A stretch of 64,000 bases of DNA from Chitinophaga deserti (GCF_003149455.1 NZ_QFFK01000005.1:1-64000); one strand, 5' to 3'. Positions 25,294 to 34,261 are shown, counted from the first letter of the stretch. The notes: generated by a model from the sequence alone, not told the origin. Numbers and translations: made by a program.

Positions 25294-25671
25294 ATGGAAA
25301 ACAGATTCGCCGGATTGCGCACCGTCATCTACCGCGTACCGGACATTCAGGCAGGGAAGGAGTGGTACCGCAAAGCCTTTAGCACGGACCCCTACTTCGA
25401 TGAGCCTTTTTACGTTGGCTTCGAGATAGGCGGCTACGAGCTGGGCGTGCATCCCCTCGCCCCCGGCGAAGCCCATCCCGGCACAGGCGCCGTGGAAACC
25501 TACTGGGGTGTGGAAGATATCCATGAAGCTTACAATTACCTCCTTTCCCTTGGCGCCACCAGCCACGAAGCACCGCGGAATGTGGGCGGGCCTATCGAAA
25601 CTGCTACGGTAACCGACCCCTGGGGCAATATCATCGGGTTGATTTACAACCCCTTGTTCAAAGTGAAATAA
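25294..25671 (+). CDS. VOC (glyoxalase/dioxygenase fold) protein
   Basis: A 125-residue single-repeat-pair VOC protein. It shows TVIYRVPDIQAGKEWYRKAF at the start, GGYELGVHP, ETYWGVEDIHEAYNYLLSLGA and ATVTDPWGNIIGLIYNP at the end. The positions of His and Glu fit metal-binding VOC folds, but the substrate is unknown. It may serve glyoxal detoxification or antibiotic binding. The gene is single with its own terminator. Confidence 0.85.
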   Translation: MENRFAGLRTVIYRVPDIQAGKEWYRKAFSTDPYFDEPFYVGFEIGGYELGVHPLAPGEAHPGTGAVETYWGVEDIHEAYNYLLSLGATSHEAPRNVGGPIETATVTDPWGNIIGLIYNPLFKVK

Positions 25672-25674
25672 TAC

Positions 25675-25706
25675 AAAAAGGGCGCTGTGGAAAGCGCCCT
25701 TTTTTA
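25675..25706. terminator. Terminator between the VOC and MFS genes
   Basis: AAAAAGGGCGCT and AGCGCCCTTTTTT around a GTGGAA loop. With A and T runs on both sides it can end transcription from both convergent genes. Confidence 0.88.
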
Positions 25707-25726
25707 TGGTTATAAAGCTGAAAATA

Positions 25727-26998
25727 TCAGGATGCCGCAGCCATCTTACCGGGTTCCGGCTGTTGTTTCACCGCAGCCGCTTCCGCCATTACCTGGCGGT
25801 TGAGGAAATACATCATGATCATCGTAACCGTTAATGCCACGGCTATCACATACCCCAGTACAGGATAATGTTCCAGGTAACCCGTTTCTGTGGAATGCAC
25901 GATGCGGCTGGCAGCCACGGCAGCAATACCGCCGGATAACTGTTGCACCGCGGCATTCACACTCATAAAGGAGCCCCGGTCCTGCAAAGTGGGCAACGAG
26001 GTCATGGTAGCCTGCATGGGAATGATCCGGGCAAAAACGGCCACCATCATCACCACGTTAATAAGCATGGCAAGGTAAAACGGTGTTAGGCCGCGGTTGG
26101 TGTAAATGATCACCATGATGAGGGTTACGGTACTGGCGGCGTAAAACACATTGGCGCGGCCCGCTTTGTCAGACAGGCGCCCGATGAGCGGGGAGGCTAT
26201 GAGGTTGGCCAGTCCGGATGCCATAAACAGCAGTGTTACATCGTGCTTGGCAATGCCCATGTTGTGTTGGGAAAATGCGTTGCCAAAGGGCATGAGCATG
26301 TAACCGCCCGTGGCAATGAGCACGGTGGTGAGGAAAGCCAGCCGGTAGCGCGGGTTTTTAACCGTACTGCTAAGGTGGCGGAAAGCATTTTTCTCGGTGT
26401 TCTTGCCAAGGTGGCCTGTAATAGGCTGCATGTAGTAGCCGATGGCGGCACCTAGAAGGGTACCAAAGGCGGCAATCATCCAGAAGGGGAAGTGCCAGTT
26501 GAACCGGATTGCCAGTTCCCAGCCTATGGGCACGCCAAGGATCTGGCTCAATGCCAGCGCCATCTGGGTGTAGCCCATCACCCTGCCGCGCGTTTCCGGG
26601 CGGAAGAGGTCGACTATAATAGCCATGCCGATGGAGCTGATCACCCCGCCAAAAAGCCCCGTTACAATACGGGCAGCCAGAAGCGTGGGGTAATCGTTGG
26701 CCAATGCGCAGAAATAGGTGCCGAGGATGAAGCCGGTGTAAAATAACATGAGCATCTTCTTCCGGTCGAACTTATCGGCGAAGCCTGCCGCCACAATGGC
26801 GGAAATACAGGCACTGAAAGGATAAGCGGCTACTACAAAGCCAAACTGCTGAGTGGTGAAATCGTGGAGAAGGATTTCTCCCAGCGGGTTCAGCACCATA
26901 AAATCAAGTACCACGGTAAACTGCATGAGTGACAATAGCACGATCATCAGTACCTGGTATCGGGTAAAAATCGGTTGTTTAGGAGCGTGTGTTTCCAT
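25727..26998 (-). CDS. MFS transporter, drug:H+ antiporter type
   Basis: A 423-residue major facilitator protein with 12 predicted helices. Seen are the first helix RYQVLMIVLLSLMQFTVVLDF with MVLNPLG behind it, the loop 2-3 motif AGFADKFDRKKML, and helix 5 PIGWELAIRFNWHFPFWM. It is of the DHA1/arabinose-efflux type and should export small molecules with proton influx. Upstream on the same strand lie an HMA-like protein and a TetR regulator, which probably control it. Substrate unknown. Confidence 0.88.
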   Translation of the reverse strand: METHAPKQPIFTRYQVLMIVLLSLMQFTVVLDFMVLNPLGEILLHDFTTQQFGFVVAAYPFSACISAIVAAGFADKFDRKKMLMLFYTGFILGTYFCALANDYPTLLAARIVTGLFGGVISSIGMAIIVDLFRPETRGRVMGYTQMALALSQILGVPIGWELAIRFNWHFPFWMIAAFGTLLGAAIGYYMQPITGHLGKNTEKNAFRHLSSTVKNPRYRLAFLTTVLIATGGYMLMPFGNAFSQHNMGIAKHDVTLLFMASGLANLIASPLIGRLSDKAGRANVFYAASTVTLIMVIIYTNRGLTPFYLAMLINVVMMVAVFARIIPMQATMTSLPTLQDRGSFMSVNAAVQQLSGGIAAVAASRIVHSTETGYLEHYPVLGYVIAVALTVTMIMMYFLNRQVMAEAAAVKQQPEPGKMAAAS

Positions 26999-27036
26999 TG
27001 AAGCGTTGAAAATCGTAGTGTGTGTCTGAATAAAAA

Positions 27037-27282
27037 TCAGTCGGGCAGTTCTTCACAGAGGTAGCCGCACGACTGTATCCGTTCTATAATTGGTGATGGA
27101 TCAGGATTGCGGGTTTCGATGCGGAGCACTTTATCGGCATCTTCCCGGTCTACCGTCCATTTGTGAAGTCCCGGCGTTCCCTCGAGCGCGGGGGCCACCT
27201 GCTGTAAGTCTTTCTTGAAACGCAGGTTGGTCCGGAATACGAGCACCTCCATTTCGGGTGCGGTTGCATAAGCCTGGTTCAT
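27037..27282 (-). CDS. Small HMA-fold-like protein without CxxC
   Basis: An 81-residue protein. The pattern MEVLVFRTNLRFKKDLQQVAP (in parts), LEGTPGLHKWTVD, KVLRIETRN and IIERIQSCGYLCEEL follows the beta-alpha-beta-beta-alpha order of heavy-metal-associated domains, but the metal-binding CxxC is replaced by TNLR. A CGYLC pair sits near the C-terminus instead. It lies between the TetR gene and the MFS gene on one strand. It may be a former metal chaperone or a regulatory ferredoxin-like domain. Confidence 0.65.
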   Translation of the reverse strand: MNQAYATAPEMEVLVFRTNLRFKKDLQQVAPALEGTPGLHKWTVDREDADKVLRIETRNPDPSPIIERIQSCGYLCEELPD

Positions 27283-27308
27283 GATGATGGGTTTTGATGG
27301 TTAAATGG

Positions 27309-27917
27309 TTAGGAAGGAATCGGATCAGGCTTCAGGGCTTTGAGCACCAGCTGCAGGGTCTGCTCCATGGCTTCTTCAGTAAGTACGAAAGGTTGATGGC
27401 CAAAGGTTTTTTTCTGTGTATGGAACTTGATGAGCTGATACAAAGGCGCGAATGCCAGCGACCAGTACACCTCAAAAGGCAATTCGATCAGCTCTTTCCG
27501 CGCAATGGCATTATGAACGAACTTTCCCATTACATCTTTGAAGGTGAGATAGATCTGACCAGATACCTTATCGTAGAGGTGGGAATACCGCATTTTTTCG
27601 ATGAACTCCACATCCAGCGGGTGCTGCATAAAGTGATTGGCACGGTTCTGCCACTGCTTGCGAAGCCCGTCCGCGAAATGCATGTCAGGATCAAAGTCGT
27701 GAAGGCTTTCCCGTAACATGGTATCAGCCACGCGGATGGTAGTCTGAATAATGAGATCTTCCCGGTCCTTGTAATAGATGTAAATGGTGGCGGGCGATAC
27801 ACCTGCCGCCCTGGCAAGTTTATTCACCCCAAATCCGTCCAGCCCTTCTTTAACGATCATTTCGATCGCCTTTTTATGTAGCAGGCATACTTTGTTTTCA
27901 TCCCTTGGTCGAACCAT
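27309..27917 (-). CDS. TetR family transcriptional regulator
   Basis: A 202-residue TetR-type repressor. The DNA-binding domain is clear: IEMIVKEGLDGFGVNKLARAAGVSPATIYIYYKDREDLI, seen as a standard helix-turn-helix at residues 15-55. The remainder is a ligand-binding helical domain. A near-perfect palindrome at 27929-27948 lies 12 bases ahead of its ATG and overlaps its -7 element, so it most likely represses its own gene and the HMA-like and MFS genes downstream. Confidence 0.9.
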   Translation of the reverse strand: MVRPRDENKVCLLHKKAIEMIVKEGLDGFGVNKLARAAGVSPATIYIYYKDREDLIIQTTIRVADTMLRESLHDFDPDMHFADGLRKQWQNRANHFMQHPLDVEFIEKMRYSHLYDKVSGQIYLTFKDVMGKFVHNAIARKELIELPFEVYWSLAFAPLYQLIKFHTQKKTFGHQPFVLTEEAMEQTLQLVLKALKPDPIPS

Positions 27918-27921
27918 GCTA

Positions 27922-27929
27922 CAAAGATA
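27922..27929 (-). promoter_or_regulatory. -7 element of the TetR-MFS operon
   Basis: On the minus strand TATCTTTG matches TAnnTTTG exactly, a few bases ahead of the ATG at 27917. It abuts the palindrome at 27929-27948, so repressor binding would block it. Confidence 0.6.
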
Positions 27930-27948
27930 AGTGAGCGATCGCTTACTT
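27929..27948. promoter_or_regulatory. TetR operator palindrome
   Basis: AAGTGAGCGATCGCTTACTT is a 20-base palindrome with one mismatched pair and the centre GCGATCGC. Its place between the -33 and -7 positions of the tetR promoter fits a repressor site. TetR sites of the AGTGAGCGATCGCTCACT kind are common. Confidence 0.75.
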
Positions 27949-28090
27949 TAAAAATGAATTTTGGAACAGGATGGGTTTAAAACTTTTAATTTCCTGAAAA
28001 CCATGTAATTAATTTCAGGCAGAAATTGACAAACCTTATTCATCAACTATTAACAGGCAGTAAAAGTTGTAAGGGGGAGGATGCAAAAAG

Positions 28091-28136
28091 AAAGGGCGAC
28101 CAGGTAAGTAAGGTTTTACTTAATGGTCACCCTTTT
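28091..28136. terminator. Long hairpin in the 28-kb spacer
   Basis: AAAGGGCGACCA pairs with TGGTCACCCTTTT (one wobble), with an inner stem TAAGTAA/TTACTTA. T or A runs on both sides suggest a bidirectional terminator. No gene ends just upstream on the plus strand; the minus-strand side faces the 28475-28822 gene. Confidence 0.7.
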
Positions 28137-28474
28137 ATGCTTTGGCGTTCCCTGCAGCTTTCGGCCGTCAGGCAGCGCGTCGTATAAATTCTGGCTACAC
28201 CCCGCAACAGCACTATCGGCTGCAGCGCGACCGGGCTGTCGCGGAATGCGGGCTGGTAAAACCGGCCCTTCGGCCAACCGGTTCGCGGGCCGGTATGGCC
28301 TGTCGGAAAATAATAAGATACGCATGCAGCGATCGCATGCCTGTATATCGGATGGTCCCCACCGGCGGCCGGTTGCCGAACGCCTGGGTCTTGGAAACTG
28401 GTAGGAGTAAAGGTTTACCCAACCGTCCGGTGAGAATTAATAAATAATTGAAAAGGATTGTAATACAGAACGAA
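28137..28474. other. GC-rich spacer without a supported gene
   Basis: About 340 bases. Several short frames are open on both strands but none has convincing protein composition. It contains inverted words, including CCGGCCCTTCGGCC, GCGGGCCGG and GCATGC-AGCGATC-GCATGC near 28322-28340. It may be a decayed gene or the long 3' region of the 28475-28822 gene. Confidence 0.4.
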
Positions 28475-28822
28475 TCAGCAGGGCGGGTGGAAGATTGCGC
28501 CTGCGGTGGGAGAGAGATAACGGTCCGTTACCCAGCCGGTAAATGGTTTCGCCAGATCGGCGGACACTTCCGGACGGGGGCTGTCTGCCAGCAGAACAAT
28601 ATCCTGCAGCTTCAGCGTAATAGGGGCGGACTGCATCTGCTGCTCGTCCGACAAGGCGTTCCCGAAAGCGGCGGCCATAATCTTCGCGCAACCGCAGTCC
28701 TCCGCAAAGTCGCGGTGGTCGATCACGTAGGCGCGCACCATACACTTCATGTACCCGGATACCCGGATTCCGAAGTGAACGCTGACAAGCGCCAGAAGAC
28801 ATATGGCCAGAAAGGAACGCAA
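28475..28822 (-). CDS. Small exported Cys-containing protein
   Basis: A 115-residue frame beginning at TTG (28822), preceded in frame by a stop three codons earlier, so TTG is the only reasonable start. It opens with a signal-like segment (MRSFLAICLLALVSVHFG), followed by YMKCMVRAYVIDHRDFAEDCGCAK. This echoes small periplasmic Cys proteins that lie next to metal or TonB uptake genes in Bacteroidota (pattern Y-x-C-x-N-x-x-x-P-x-x-x-C). It is divergent from the PepSY gene. It could be spurious. Confidence 0.45.
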   Translation of the reverse strand: MRSFLAICLLALVSVHFGIRVSGYMKCMVRAYVIDHRDFAEDCGCAKIMAAAFGNALSDEQQMQSAPITLKLQDIVLLADSPRPEVSADLAKPFTGWVTDRYLSPTAGAIFHPPC

Positions 28823-28951
28823 AGCATCCTAAATATAGTACAAAAAACAGAAATGTGAACAGCGATTTTCCCGATCGCGCAATTCTTTTTCCCGATATGA
28901 TCAATTGGCACACCCGGACTGTCGCATTTTTACATTCTATTATAGCTCCAC

Positions 28952-30133
28952 ATGAGAAAATTAGTAGGGAAATTTCACCTCTGGCTGGGACTGGCTTCCG
29001 GGTTGGTAGTATTCGTTATCAGCGTCACCGGATGCCTGCTTGTTTTTGAGTGGGAGCTTCGCAGCATTTTCAGTAAAGATTGGTTTCATCTCGATGCACC
29101 TGCCCAATCTGCGCAGGTGGCTCCACTTGCACCGTCGGCCCTCAGTACCATCGGTGAAAAAGCATTGGGCGGCGGTAAAAAGGCACAGGGTGTTATATAC
29201 GGCGGGAAAGATTACAGCTCTGTTGTCCAGTTTTACGGCAGGGGGGATGAAGACTATTACCAGCAGGTGTTCCTGAACCCCTACAACGGCCAGGTACTGA
29301 AAGTGTGGGACGCGAAGGACGATTTCTTCCGCATAGTGCTGGAAGGGCATTTCTACCTTTGGTTACCCCATCATATTGGCCAGCCCATCGTCGCAATCTC
29401 AACCCTTATATTTTTAGTGATGCTGATCACCGGGCTGGTGCTCTGGTGGCCGCGTAACAAAGCCGCCCGTAAGCAACGCTTCTCCGTGAAGATGGATGCG
29501 AAGTGGAAACGCAAAAACTACGACCTGCATAACGTACTCGGGTTTTATGTGATGAGCATCGCAGTAGTGCTCGTGATAACCGGGCTGGTATGGGGTTTTG
29601 AATGGTGGAGCAATGGCTTGTACTATGCCACTACCGGCGGTAAATCGCTCAGTGATGCGAAGTACCCCGTGTCAGACACTGCTCTGCTTACGCCCGGGCA
29701 TTCGCTGGCGCAGAATACAGATATCGCCTGGGAAAAAGTATATGCCGGCAGGCCGAAAGGTGCAGGCGTATCCCTGTATTTTGCATCAGGAAACACAGCA
29801 CCCATCAGCGTTACGATAAACCACCGGCCGGGTACTTACTACAAAACCGATACGTATCTCTTCGATCAATATACGCTGAAGCCCCTGGAAGCATCAGGCC
29901 CGTACGCAGGAAAATATGAAAAAGCAGGCGTAGGCGATAAGCTCCGCCGCATGAATTACGACCTGCATACAGGAGCCGTGTGGGGATTCGCGGGCAAGCT
30001 GCTCATGTTCTTTGCCAGCCTTATCTGCGCCAGCTTACCCATTACCGGATTCTGCATCTGGATGGGCAGAAAGAAGAGAGCGAAGAGGTCTGTACCAAAG
30101 AAGGATAAGGCCGTTCAGCCTGCGTTCTCTTAA
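28952..30133 (+). CDS. PepSY-associated membrane protein
   Basis: A 393-residue inner-membrane protein with four helices: residues about 10-35 (FHLWLGLASGLVVFVISVTG), 145-170, 200-225 and 345-370 (LLMFFASLICASLPITGF). Conserved His residues in HLWLG, HFYLWLPHHIG, YDLHNVLGFY and YDLHTGAVWG fit heme or metal handling. This is the PepSY-TM type often placed near siderophore or TonB receptors and proposed to reduce or move iron. It ends in a Lys/Arg-rich cytosolic tail. Confidence 0.85.
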   Translation: MRKLVGKFHLWLGLASGLVVFVISVTGCLLVFEWELRSIFSKDWFHLDAPAQSAQVAPLAPSALSTIGEKALGGGKKAQGVIYGGKDYSSVVQFYGRGDEDYYQQVFLNPYNGQVLKVWDAKDDFFRIVLEGHFYLWLPHHIGQPIVAISTLIFLVMLITGLVLWWPRNKAARKQRFSVKMDAKWKRKNYDLHNVLGFYVMSIAVVLVITGLVWGFEWWSNGLYYATTGGKSLSDAKYPVSDTALLTPGHSLAQNTDIAWEKVYAGRPKGAGVSLYFASGNTAPISVTINHRPGTYYKTDTYLFDQYTLKPLEASGPYAGKYEKAGVGDKLRRMNYDLHTGAVWGFAGKLLMFFASLICASLPITGFCIWMGRKKRAKRSVPKKDKAVQPAFS

Positions 30134-30175
30134 ACTCTTCCCCTTTCCTGCCAAAAAATGCTGTAAGTTTAGCGA

Positions 30176-30670
30176 ATGAAAAATACAGCTGCCTACTGGC
30201 GGGATACACTACAACTGACACAACACATCGAAGGCGGCTCTTTCCGAGAAACTTACCGGGCACCACTGGCCATTCAGCCGGAGGGTTTTGCCGGACCCAG
30301 AAGCGTTTCTACAGCCATTTATTTTCTGCTGGAAGACGGTGATTTCTCCGCTTTCCACCGCATCGCATCCGACGAGATGTGGCATTTTTACGATGGCACC
30401 TCCCTGCATATTTATGAGATCAGGCCCGATGGTACTTTGCATGTACACCTTCTGGGCAGGAATCTCCGCAAAGGTGAACAGCTGCAGGTACTTATCCCCG
30501 CAGGCAGCTGGTTTGCATCCAGCGTGGAAGAAACAGGAGGCTACTGCCTCGCAGGGTGCACCGTTGCGCCCGGTTTCGATTTCGCTGACTTTGAACTGGC
30601 TACCCGTGCCGATCTTGGCGCAAGGTTCCCGCAACATGCACAACTGATTGCTTTACTGACCCGCAAGTAA
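30176..30670 (+). CDS. Cupin domain protein, DUF985 type
   Basis: A 164-residue beta-barrel cupin. Family marks are AAYWRDTLQLTQHIEGGSFRETYRA (in parts), STAIYFLLEDGDFSAFHRIASDEMWHFYDG, IPAGSWFAS and YCLAGCTVAPGFDFADFEL. The two cupin motifs hold possible metal ligands (His in FHRI and MWHF). The family's reaction is unknown; some members act on sugar or amino-acid derivatives. It lies 42 bases after the PepSY gene and may be cotranscribed. Confidence 0.88.
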   Translation: MKNTAAYWRDTLQLTQHIEGGSFRETYRAPLAIQPEGFAGPRSVSTAIYFLLEDGDFSAFHRIASDEMWHFYDGTSLHIYEIRPDGTLHVHLLGRNLRKGEQLQVLIPAGSWFASSVEETGGYCLAGCTVAPGFDFADFELATRADLGARFPQHAQLIALLTRK

Positions 30671-30751
30671 TAGAAACTGCGGTATTTTTATGGGGTAAGA
30701 TGTGTATTTCTTGCCCGGATTTTCTATTTTTCAGGTTCAATGATATAAGTT

Positions 30752-32170
30752 ATGAGCAGAAGAAATTTTCTCCGTCAGTCCGCCATACTTTCCTCCGCAG
30801 CACTCCTGCGCCCCGCTCTCTCCTGGGCTACGGCCGATCCGTTCCCCGTTGTAAGAGTGCCGGAAGCGCAGCGCAAGTTTCGCAGCAAAGCCGTGGAAGA
30901 CGCCATAGCCGCCGTACAGAAAGGTGTGAAAGATCCCGAGATGGCCTGGCTGTTCAACAACTGTTTTCCTAACACCCTCGATACCACGGTGGAATACACC
31001 ACCATCAATGGCCGGCCGGACACCTATGTGATCACTGGTGATATTGACGCCATGTGGCTGCGCGACAGTACCGCACAGGTATCGCCCTACCTGCAGCTGG
31101 TATCGAAAGATAAAGACCTGCAGCACCTCATTGCCGGGGTGATCAACCACCAGGTGAAATGTATTCACAAAGATCCTTACGCCAACGCGTTCTATAAAGA
31201 CGAGAACAAACGCGGAGAATGGGCCAGCGACATCACCGATATGAAGCCCGGTATCCATGAGCGCAAATGGGAAATCGATTCGCTTTGCTACCCCATCCGC
31301 CTCGCTTATCTCTACTGGAAAAAAACGGGAGACACCTCGCCCTTCGATGAGGCCTGGCAAACTTCCATTTCCCTCACCGTGAAAACGTTCCGCGAACAGC
31401 AACGCAAAAACGGTCCGGGTCCATACACCTTCCAGCGCAATACTTCCTGGGCTACCGACGGGGTGCCCCTGGCTGGTTACGGCTATCCCGTAAAACCGGT
31501 GGGCCTTATCTGCAGCACTTTCCGCCCCAGTGACGATGCCACGGTATTTCAATTCCTCGTACCGTCCAACTTCTTCGCCGTTGTAAGCCTCCGCCAGGCG
31601 GCCGAGATACTCACCGCGCAGAAGATGGATGCAGCACTGGCTGCAGAATGCCGTGCACTGGCTACTGAAGTGGAAAGCGCACTGAAGAAATATGCAGTAA
31701 CCACGCATCCGCAGTTCGGTAAAGTATATGCATTCGAGGTAAACGGTTTCGGCAGCTACCACCTGATGGATGATGCCAACGTGCCAAGCCTGCTATCACT
31801 GCCTTACCTCGGCGCCGTAGCTCCGAACGATCCCATTTATGCTAATACGCGGAAGATGATCCTGTCTTCCGAAAACCCTTTCCATTTCTCCGGAAAAGCA
31901 GGGAAAGGGATTGGCAGTCCGCATACGGGAATGGACCGCATCTGGCCCATCAGCCTGGTGATGCAGGGGCTTACGAGCAAGAACGAATCGGAGATCCGCG
32001 AATGCCTCCGCATCCTGAAATCCTGCCACGCAGGGAAAGGGTTTATGCATGAGTCTTTCCACAAAGATGATCCTTCCAAATTCACCCGTTCGTGGTTTGC
32101 ATGGGCCAATACTATTTTCGGAGAGTTTATCTGGAAAGTATACACCGAACGCCCGCATTTACTGCAATAA
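30752..32170 (+). CDS. Glycoside hydrolase family 125, exo-alpha-1,6-mannosidase type
   Basis: A 472-residue exported enzyme. The N-terminus MSRRNFLRQ is a Tat signal (SRRxFL), with cleavage near ALSWATA. The GH125 (alpha/alpha)6 barrel shows TGDIDAMWLRDSTAQVSPYL, HERKWEIDSLCYPI, STFRPSDDATVFQFLVPSN, YHLMDDANVPSLL, GIGSPHTGMDRIWP and KGFMHESFHKDDP. The Asp in GDIDAM or MDD and the Glu in HESF are likely catalytic residues. It removes mannose from alpha-mannan or N-glycan ends. The gene stands alone, with no SusC/D pair nearby. Confidence 0.92.
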   Translation: MSRRNFLRQSAILSSAALLRPALSWATADPFPVVRVPEAQRKFRSKAVEDAIAAVQKGVKDPEMAWLFNNCFPNTLDTTVEYTTINGRPDTYVITGDIDAMWLRDSTAQVSPYLQLVSKDKDLQHLIAGVINHQVKCIHKDPYANAFYKDENKRGEWASDITDMKPGIHERKWEIDSLCYPIRLAYLYWKKTGDTSPFDEAWQTSISLTVKTFREQQRKNGPGPYTFQRNTSWATDGVPLAGYGYPVKPVGLICSTFRPSDDATVFQFLVPSNFFAVVSLRQAAEILTAQKMDAALAAECRALATEVESALKKYAVTTHPQFGKVYAFEVNGFGSYHLMDDANVPSLLSLPYLGAVAPNDPIYANTRKMILSSENPFHFSGKAGKGIGSPHTGMDRIWPISLVMQGLTSKNESEIRECLRILKSCHAGKGFMHESFHKDDPSKFTRSWFAWANTIFGEFIWKVYTERPHLLQ

Positions 32171-32209
32171 TTGATTTACATTTAGTTATTCACGTACCGA
32201 CCCCCGAAT

Positions 32210-32566
32210 ATGGAGCGCAAGCCTGATGCAAACGCATATTTTATTACACGGTGGCAGTCCCAGATAAAAAAGGGATTGTTCGAATACATCATTATGCTGC
32301 TGCTGCAAAAAAAGGAGCGGTACGGGTATGAGCTCATCAGCGAGATTAAAAAACTGGCGGATATGGATATCGCCGAAGGCACTATTTATCCCCTGCTGAG
32401 CCGCCTTAAGAAAGAAAAACTGGTAGAATCGAGATGGGTGGAAATGGATGAGGGCGTACCCCGCAAATATTACCAGATCACCGATCTCGGCAACGAATAT
32501 CTCGAAACCATGTATCAGTACCTTGGCGAACTGATGCAGGCCATTACCGACCTGAAGCAAGTCTAA
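32210..32566 (+). CDS. PadR family transcriptional regulator
   Basis: A 118-residue winged-helix protein. LFEYIIMLLLQKKERYGYELISEIK, IAEGTIYPLLSRLKKEKLVESRW and PRKYYQITDLGNEYL are seen in order (parts of the PadR domain), with a short C-terminal dimer helix. It lies 14 bases ahead of glpK and is probably in the same transcript, so it may respond to a glycerol-linked or envelope signal. No operator was identified. Confidence 0.88.
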   Translation: MERKPDANAYFITRWQSQIKKGLFEYIIMLLLQKKERYGYELISEIKKLADMDIAEGTIYPLLSRLKKEKLVESRWVEMDEGVPRKYYQITDLGNEYLETMYQYLGELMQAITDLKQV

Positions 32567-32580
32567 AAAATATCCGGCAG

Positions 32581-34071
32581 ATGAACGGCGAAAAGAAATA
32601 TATCCTCTCTCTCGATCTCGGCTCCAGCGCTGCCGGGGCAGTGCTCTTTTCACGCGAGGGGCAGGTAGTGATGCATTTGCAGAAAGAATACGAAAAGTAT
32701 TATCCGCAACCCGGCTGGATAGAAGTAGATCCGAATGAGATCTGGTACACCATGCTGTCTGTAGTGGAAGAACTGATCGCTACCGCAGGCATCCAGGCCG
32801 CAGATATTGCCGGTATCGGCATCGCCAACCAGCGCGAAACCACCGTGATATGGGACCGTGAAAAAGGAGAGCCTGTATACAATGCCATTGCCTGGCAGGA
32901 CCGGCGCACTTCCAAACTGGTAGACGAATTCCGTTACCAGGGCTTTTCCGGACTGGTGCAACGTAAAACCGGCCTCATCCTCGACGCTTATTTCTCTGCC
33001 AGCAAAATCTCCTGGATCATCGATCACATTCCCGATGCCCGGCTCCGCGCTGAGCAGGGTAAACTGGCCTTCGGTACCATCGATGCCTGGCTCATCTGGA
33101 AACTCACAGGCGGTAAAGTACATGTAACCGACTTAACGAACGCTTCCCGCACCATGCTCTTCAACATCCATACTTTGGAATGGGACGAGGAGCTGCTGCG
33201 GTTATTTAATATTCCCCATCAGTTATTACCTTCCATCTGCTCCAACAGCGAGATCATCGGGCATACCCAATCCGGATTGCTGGATGCCGTGATCCCCATT
33301 GCCGGGGTAGCGGGCGATCAGCAGGCGGCTCTTTTCGGGCAGATGTGCCTGGAGCCGGGTATGGTTAAAAATACATACGGCAGTGGGTGCTTCGCACTGA
33401 TGAACACCGGCAGCAAACCCGTTACTTCCGATAATCACCTGCTCACCACCATTGCATGGAAAATAGGAGAGGATGTGACCTATGCACTCGAAGGCAGCGT
33501 GTTCGGCGGCAGCTCCGTTTTCCGCTGGATCCGCGACGGTCTCGGCCTGATTGAATCCACCGCGGAGATAGAAGCCCTCGCACAAACGGAGCCGGATAAC
33601 GGCGGCGTAATGTTCGTACCGGCGCTTTCCGGTTTGGGTACCCCGCATTGGGACCCTTATGCCCGTGGCATGATCATCGGCATTACCCGTGGCACCTCCT
33701 CCGGTCATATTGCCCGGGCTGCCCTCGAAGGGGTGGCACTCGGCATAGCCGATGCGCTCGATGCCATGGAAAAAGACAGCGGCCGTGCCATCCGTGAACT
33801 TCGGGTAGATGGTACTTCCGCTACCTACGATTTTTTCATGCAGATGCAGACCGACATCCTGCAGTACCCCGTGATGCGCCCGGCAGTTATGCCGGCCAGT
33901 GCTACCGGGGCAGCTTACCTCGCAGGCCTCGCCACCGGATTCTGGACCCTGGAGGAGATCCGGGAGCAATATACCATCCAACGTGTTTTTGAACCTGCGC
34001 AGCAGCCGGGCCCCGCCCTCCGGGAGCGGTGGCAGAAAGCCGTGGCAAGGGTCAAGAACTGGGACTTCTAA
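32581..34071 (+). CDS. glpK: Glycerol kinase
   Basis: A 496-residue FGGY kinase of full length that phosphorylates glycerol to sn-glycerol 3-phosphate with ATP. Seen are LDLGSSAAGAVLFSREG at the start, IANQRETTVIWDREKGEPVYNAIAWQDRRT in parts (glycerol contact region), LAFGTIDAWLIWKLTGG, GVAGDQQAALFG and TYGSGCFALMNTG. The product feeds GlpD encoded 247 bases downstream. It follows a PadR gene; no glpF was seen in the window. Confidence 0.95.
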   Translation: MNGEKKYILSLDLGSSAAGAVLFSREGQVVMHLQKEYEKYYPQPGWIEVDPNEIWYTMLSVVEELIATAGIQAADIAGIGIANQRETTVIWDREKGEPVYNAIAWQDRRTSKLVDEFRYQGFSGLVQRKTGLILDAYFSASKISWIIDHIPDARLRAEQGKLAFGTIDAWLIWKLTGGKVHVTDLTNASRTMLFNIHTLEWDEELLRLFNIPHQLLPSICSNSEIIGHTQSGLLDAVIPIAGVAGDQQAALFGQMCLEPGMVKNTYGSGCFALMNTGSKPVTSDNHLLTTIAWKIGEDVTYALEGSVFGGSSVFRWIRDGLGLIESTAEIEALAQTEPDNGGVMFVPALSGLGTPHWDPYARGMIIGITRGTSSGHIARAALEGVALGIADALDAMEKDSGRAIRELRVDGTSATYDFFMQMQTDILQYPVMRPAVMPASATGAAYLAGLATGFWTLEEIREQYTIQRVFEPAQQPGPALRERWQKAVARVKNWDF

Positions 34072-34253
34072 CCGCATGGTTCCGCGCGGCTGCTCTGGCC
34101 GGCGGACGGGGTACAGACGATTTACCGCATATATAAGACAAGGGAACAAATCCCCCCTTGCCGCGTTAATATCATAAACCCCTGACATGCAATGATCAGA
34201 ACATTATTCCTGGCAGAAACTGAGATTTCCCGGAAATAGCGGGTAAAAACGAT

Positions 34254-34261
34254 TAATTTTG
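34254..34261 (+). promoter_or_regulatory. -7 element of glpD
   Basis: TAATTTTG matches TAnnTTTG exactly and lies 57 bases ahead of the glpD ATG. A TTTC at 34226 is only a poor -33 match. It indicates that glpD has its own promoter in addition to any glpK transcript. Confidence 0.45.

Noticed and set aside
28437-28913. 158-codon minus-strand frame with Arg/Gly-rich sequence
   Set aside because: It overlaps the 115-residue frame at 28475-28822, which has a signal-like start and conserved-looking Cys; the longer frame reads as an out-of-frame product.
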